A stretch of DNA of 64,000 bases from NCBI GenBank assembly GCA_029204225.1, contig CM055110.1, forward strand, positions 19,124,300 to 19,188,299, read 5' to 3'. A program made the translations under genes and the position numbers. Source of the DNA: Diphasiastrum complanatum (Eukaryota; Streptophyta; Lycopodiopsida; Lycopodiales; Lycopodiaceae). The notes under the pieces are model-generated. The model saw only the letters and a list, made by a program, of their open reading frames with translations, searched no databases and was not told the DNA's origin. Positions within the stretch are counted from its first letter, which is position 1, and each line of letters starts with the position of its first letter. Below are positions 59,379 to 64,000 of this stretch, piece by piece.

Positions 59379-60183
59379 GAGCTCTAACATTTCAACTTTT
59401 GGCTTTTTTCCTTCATTTTCAAAGGGTCCTTGAGTTTTTTAAAGCTCTAAAAATCAGGTTTCAATGAGACTTTATTCCAAATTGATGGCTCAAACATAGG
59501 CCTCTAACTTTCTAAACAGACGCCTTCAATTTGATTGTTTGCTCTTATAAAAAGGTGTGTTTAGCTTTATATCATTCTTTCTAATTAACCTCGATAAACT
59601 ATCAAACAGAGTCTGTATCAATTTCTAGATCATTCATTGGAATGTTAAAAGGAGAAAGCCTTGAAATAACATGGAACATCTTCTCAAAAGTTGGATGGTT
59701 TTTATCAAGAGATGGCTCTAACAATAGAGGAAAAGATGGTAAATTGTCTCATTCTCCCTTTTTGCAAAGTCAACATAAAAGTTATGCATTGACATAATAT
59801 TTGGTCCTCATGGGTAGTGCATGCTAAAAAATTCTCAAAAAAAAAGACTTTGTAGCTAGAAAATTTAAGATTTTTCACTTTTTCCCCTTTTGACAAAAAG
59901 TTCTTTATGGCACCATTTGGCACTATATCAAGAGAAAGTAAAAGTATCTTCCGTGATTGCCTCATAAATTTTTTTGTAGGTGATTTTAGTACTTTTAGAG
60001 AGTTCCTTGAATTTCCAATACTTTTCATGTTTACGAGCACATTGGAGAGGACCAAGACATGAAAAATGAGGTTAGTTGTTTTGCAACTAATGCCAAGAAT
60101 TTGGCAAAGAGCACAAATATTCATGTCAATTGATAGTAGATTTGTGGTTAGGTCCGAAACACAAAAAGTAATTTTATGATTCT
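58545..60183. other. AT-rich sequence before the copia pol, with (TC)n
   Basis: Holds a duplicated AAATTTGCATGAGAGTCTTA (58963, 58998), a (TC)n tract at 59325-59374 (25 units), and a minus-strand 164-codon frame (59705-60199) of unknown meaning. It may contain a decayed gag of the copia element that follows, but I cannot trace one. Confidence 0.5.
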
Positions 60184-61452
60184 TTGTTAGCCATTTCAAA
60201 ACTTAGGTTGAAGAAATTTGTCATTTTCAAATTGGTGGAAGTTGCTATCTCCAAAGTGAATGCTATTATTGATATTTGCAACCCGACAAATCTAGGTACC
60301 AACTATCTTTGTCATTGTATGTGCCTATTGCTTTTTTATATTTTTGTTGTAGATCCTCTTTCTATGCACCTTGGTTTTGTGCCTAGGTTTCTTCCAATAT
60401 TTATAGAAAGTGGCACTAAGCAAGGTAGACTTTTCAAGTTGGATGATAATGTTGCAAATCAAAGTGTGAACTTGGCTAGGGAGGAGCTATCTCAAGTGGA
60501 GCTTTGGCATAAGAGATTAGGTCATCCTAACCTTCAATCTATGGAGTCAATGGGAAGCAAGGAACTAGCTCTCGGCGTACCAAGAGCTTTCAAGAAGTGT
60601 GGAAAGATGTGTGAGGCATGTGGCCTTGCAAAGTCACACAAATCTTCTTACAAGAGATCTTTATCAAGATCTCCCTCTCCCTTGGATCTCATACATTTTG
60701 ATGTACATAGTTTTTCACATGCAAGTAATGGAGGTGCCTTGATGTATGTAGCTTTTATAGATGATTGTACTAGATTCACATGGATTGAGTTACTATCAAA
60801 GAAAAGTCTTGTTTATGAAGCTTTCATTAAGTTCAAGTCTCTAGTAGAGAAGCAACTTAGTACTTCCATCAAATCGCTAAGATGTGATAATGGAGGAGAG
60901 TACACCTCCAATAAAATGAAAGACTTTTGCGAGATCAATGTCATTAAATTGCAATACACTTGTTCCTACACCCCCCAACAAAATGGGGTGTCCGAGAGGA
61001 AAAATAGGAGTCTATGTGAGTGTGCAAAGTCTTTAATACTTGATGCATCACTTCCCATCTCATTTTGGGGAGAAGCTATAACATGTGCTAATTACTTGTG
61101 TGATAGACTTCCTAGTAGTGCTATAGATGGGATCTCACCTTATCAAGCTTTGTTTGGTAAGAAACCCAATGTAAAAGATTTTAAGATCTTTGGATGTATT
61201 TGTTATGTCCACATCCCTTTGGAGACAAGAAGGAAGGAAGATGCTACCTCCTTCAAAGGGATTTTTGTTGGCTATGGAGAAAATAGCAAGGGCTATAGGA
61301 TATATGGTCCTATATCCAAGAAAGTAAAGGTAAGCAAGGATATACTTTTTGATGAGTCACAATTTGCTAAAAGCTTGTCTAATGGATCTAACCCATTGTG
61401 CATTGAAGATCTTGACAAACCTGAGGAGGATCTTAACAAACCCGAGGATTGA
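60184..61452 (+). pseudogene. Copia GAG-pre-integrase and integrase
   Basis: A long open frame of 422 codons. The pre-integrase reads VELWHKRLGHPNLQSMESMG and CGKMCEACGLAKSHKSSY, with the His-His-Cys-Cys finger complete. The integrase core reads LIHFDVHSFSHASNGGALMY (first Asp), SLRCDNGGEYTSNKMKDFCE (second Asp) and QNGVSERKNRSLCEC (Glu), so the catalytic triad is intact. FWGEAITCANYLCDRLPSSA and the KVKVSKDILFDESQF tail follow. The first 80 residues do not look like copia and may be read-through of decayed upstream sequence. Stop at 61450-61452 separates it from the reverse transcriptase. Confidence 0.88.
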
Positions 61453-62220
61453 GACAAGGATCCGAGTCAAAGGGGCCGAGAAGATCATCAAGAAGCAAGG
61501 CTGAGCCCTCAAGGCTCACCTATGTGGACAAGGGAAAGCAAAAGGAAGACTCTACATCTTCTACCTCTTACTCTTTCTTAGCAACATTGCTTGAAAAACC
61601 ATCATCTTTTGAAGAAGCATATAAATCTAAAGTTTGGAGAGATGCAATGCAAGTAGAGTATGATGCATTAGAAGGAAATCATACTTGGAATCTTGTAAAT
61701 CTTCCAAGAGGGAAGAAACCACTTGCATGTAAGTGGATCTATAAGAATAAAGTACAATCAAGATGGATCTATTAGTAAGTACAAAGCTAGGCTTGTTGCT
61801 AAGGGATTTCTTCAAATAAGAGGATTGGATTATGAAGAAACATTTGCACCTATAGCTAAGCTTGTAACTATTAGATTAATCATTTGCATTGCTACTTTGT
61901 TCAAGTGGGATCTCTACCAAATGGATGTGACAAATGATTTCTTGAATGGCTTCTTAGAAGAGGAAATCTACATGATGCAACCCGAGGACTTCATCAAGGT
62001 TGGTGAGGAGCAAAAAGTGTGCTACTTAAGGAAGAGCCTATATGGCTTGAAGCAAGCACCTAGAGCTTGGTACTCTAGGTTGCATGATTTTCTCTATTCC
62101 CTTGGCTTTGTACTAAGTGCTTATGAACCTTCTTTATATTTCAAATGTAATGAAGGAATGATCATCATTTTGGTGCTTTATGTTGATGACATCATTATGA
62201 CAGGAAATGATGATTAAGGC
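61453..62220 (+). pseudogene. Copia reverse transcriptase
   Basis: After a linker frame (61449-61775) with a frameshift near 61760, the frame 61723-62217 has KYKARLVAKGFLQIRGLDYE, QMDVTNDFLNGFLEEEIYMM, SLYGLKQAPRAWYSRLHDFL and LYVDDIIMTGND. A TAA directly after NDD ends it. The catalytic YVDD is intact. Confidence 0.88.
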
Positions 62221-63157
62221 ATAAACAAAGTAAAAGTTGATTTATCTAGTGAGTTCAAGATGGTAGGTCTAGGCTTCCTAAAGTTTATACTTGGGATAGA
62301 AGTATCTAGAAGTAGCAATTGTATTTTCATAAGTCAATCTAAGTATGCTACTTCCATTCTTGAAAGATTTGGTATGAAAGATTGTAAGGGGATTGACACC
62401 CCTATGGAGCATGTTGTGAAAGCAACTAATGAAGGTGATGAAGCATCCTTTGAGGACATCACCCTATTTAGGAAGCTTATAGGCTCTCTAATCTATTTTA
62501 CAATCACTAGACCTGACTTAAGATTTTGTGTAAGCAATTTGAGTCAAAGTATGCAAGCTCCTTTAGTTCATCATTGGAAAAGTGCCAAGAGAGTACTTAG
62601 ATATGTTTCTAGTATTAGATTTTTTGGCATAATTTATGAAGGATCTAACTTGCACTTGAGAGCCTACTCGGATTCAGATTTTGCAGGTGACAAGATGGAT
62701 AGGAAGCCATTAGTGCATTTGCAACATTTCTTTGTGGAGGAGTAATATCTTGGCTTTCCAAAAAGCAAGATACTATCTCACTATCTTCTTGTGAAGCCAA
62801 GTACAAGGCATTGACTTCAAAAACCAAAGAGCTCCTATGGCTAAGAAGACTCTTGGTGGAACTACATGTGCTAGAGGTTGAGGAGATCCCTTACATATTT
62901 TGTGACAATCAAGCTTCTCAACAAATTTCTTCAAATCCTATCTTCCATGAGAACAAAGCATATTGAGATAGCTTACCACTTTGTGAGGGAGAAGGTACAA
63001 TCCAAGGAGGTGCAACTACATCATGTACCATCATCCGAATCCATAGCTGATATCTTAACCAAGCCATTGTCCAAAGATCCATTTTTCAAGTTATAATATG
63101 CTCTTGGAATTGTAGATAGATGTACATTAGATTTGCCAAGTTAGAAGTGAGGAGGAG
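62221..63157 (+). pseudogene. Copia RNase H and polypurine tract
   Basis: 62260-62745 reads LGFLKFILGIEVSRSSNCIF, GSLIYFTITRPDLRFCVSNL and LRAYSDSDFAGDKMDRKP, the RNase H active-site block. After a frameshift the end is recognisable as SLSSCEAKYKALTSK and IADILTKPLSKDPFFKL (to 63094). AGAAGTGAGGAGGAG (63143-63157) is the polypurine tract abutting the 3' LTR. Confidence 0.88.
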
Positions 63158-64000
63158 TGTTGAAATTTGTCACTTCTTGATTGACATTGTTTATTGTAAA
63201 TAATGATCAAACATTAGAACAATGTTGATGATCTGATTTCACACGTGTGGAGCTTGTTCCCACATGTGAAAGCAAGTACTTTTCATACTTGTATATATCT
63301 AAATTGATTTTGTATCAATCTAGTTAGTGTGAACATGATATGACTAGTCTTTAGTCAAGTTGACTAGTCACCTAGAAATTAGCTTTTCCTTGCATGTGCA
63401 TGAGTAAATGCTCCCACATGGCAAGTGGATGTTCACACATGTGTATAGAGTTCTAGAAGATAAGATTTGACCATTTTCCTTAGATCCTATTTTGTAGGAA
63501 ATATTCTTATATTCTAGGAGACTAGCTTTTTGGATTTTAGCCATATTCTAGAAGGTCAACTTTGGATAAGGATCAAGGATGGATAAAATGGATAGATCTG
63601 AGTGATGTGGCACTCTTCACATGTGTGAAGACCTGCTGGACTGTACTAGACTCGTGGACGTACTTGATCCATAAAAGGATCATCATTTTGTTTTGCATTC
63701 TACACTTTTGTGAGATTTCTAGTCATTTGTCTTGTGATTTCTATGAATGGTTGCTATCTAGAACTATTTTACTTGTTGTTTCAAGTGCAGGCCGCCATAC
63801 TGTGGACAATACTCCACACGTGTGAGGACTCCTCCACTAATTTATGATGTGTTGATCCATTGCTCTTGCTTAAATCCAAGCGTAGTGAATCTAAATCAAG
63901 ATCTAATGTGTAGAACTTGATAGATCCATTGATTAAGCAACCAATAACTCTCTATGATTGTTAAGTACAGTCATTATTGTCCTAAAAACTAAAAATTTTA
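63158..64000 (+). mobile_element. Copia 3' LTR, truncated by window end
   Basis: Starts TGTTGAAATTTGTCACTTC right after the polypurine tract and is 843 bp to the window edge. It resembles the LTR at 7543-8368 in layout and carries CACACGTGTG (63240), CACATGTG (63261), CACACATGTG (63434), CACATGTGTG (63618) and CACACGTGTG (63815). The two LTRs are too different to be the pair of one recent insertion. Confidence 0.8.

Noticed and set aside
59705-60199. Minus-strand 164-codon frame upstream of the copia pol
   Set aside because: It is antisense to the element, has no recognisable domain and is AT-rich; possibly decayed gag read backwards.

Overview
The window looks like intergenic, repeat-dominated DNA of a land plant with a large genome. 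The evidence is a nuclear gene for a chloroplast-type rhodanese protein with plant-style GT-AG introns, Ty1/copia and Ty3 retrotransposons, a plant Helitron and many long (CT/GA)n tracts. I cannot name the species; a seedless vascular plant is only a guess. I saw no rRNA, tRNA or CRISPR array.

Host genes are sparse. A six-exon rhodanese-like gene (4086-7014, minus) joins into one 290-residue frame. A single-exon ORF of unknown function (56982-57626, minus) is the only other likely host gene.

Layout: 1-3360 is a degraded copy of an unusual mobile element (called 'H3U' here) with a copia LTR inserted in it. 3361-4085 is repeats. 4086-7170 is the rhodanese gene. 7543-8640 is a copia LTR with primer-binding site. 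8723-11640 is a deleted Helitron. 11770-15930 is tandem and low-complexity repeats. 15960-20250 and 25410-30030 are two copies of one 4-kb duplicated block. 20230-24610 is a copia element with an antisense LTR and RNase H piece at its 3' side; the same composite lies inverted at 38790-43860. 30142-38790 holds two H3U copies in inverted orientation, split by a Ty3 integrase fragment. 44670-49745 holds two Ty3 remnants. 50036-54267 is a diverged H3U relative. 60184-64000 is a copia pol remnant with its 3' LTR.

The main discovery candidate is H3U. One gene encodes a histone H3-fold domain (tail AKTKSTAR, core RVTIMPKD) joined, after basic and acidic linkers, to a Ulp1/adenain-like cysteine protease (HWSL, FDSL, QQ...C). 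It diverges from a second orphan gene ('gene 2') across a TATA-bearing, CACGTG-rich promoter. A third, convergent gene ('gene 3') looks transposase-like. Every H3U protease gene here is broken, but exon phases and conserved residues across copies argue that a spliced functional ancestor existed.
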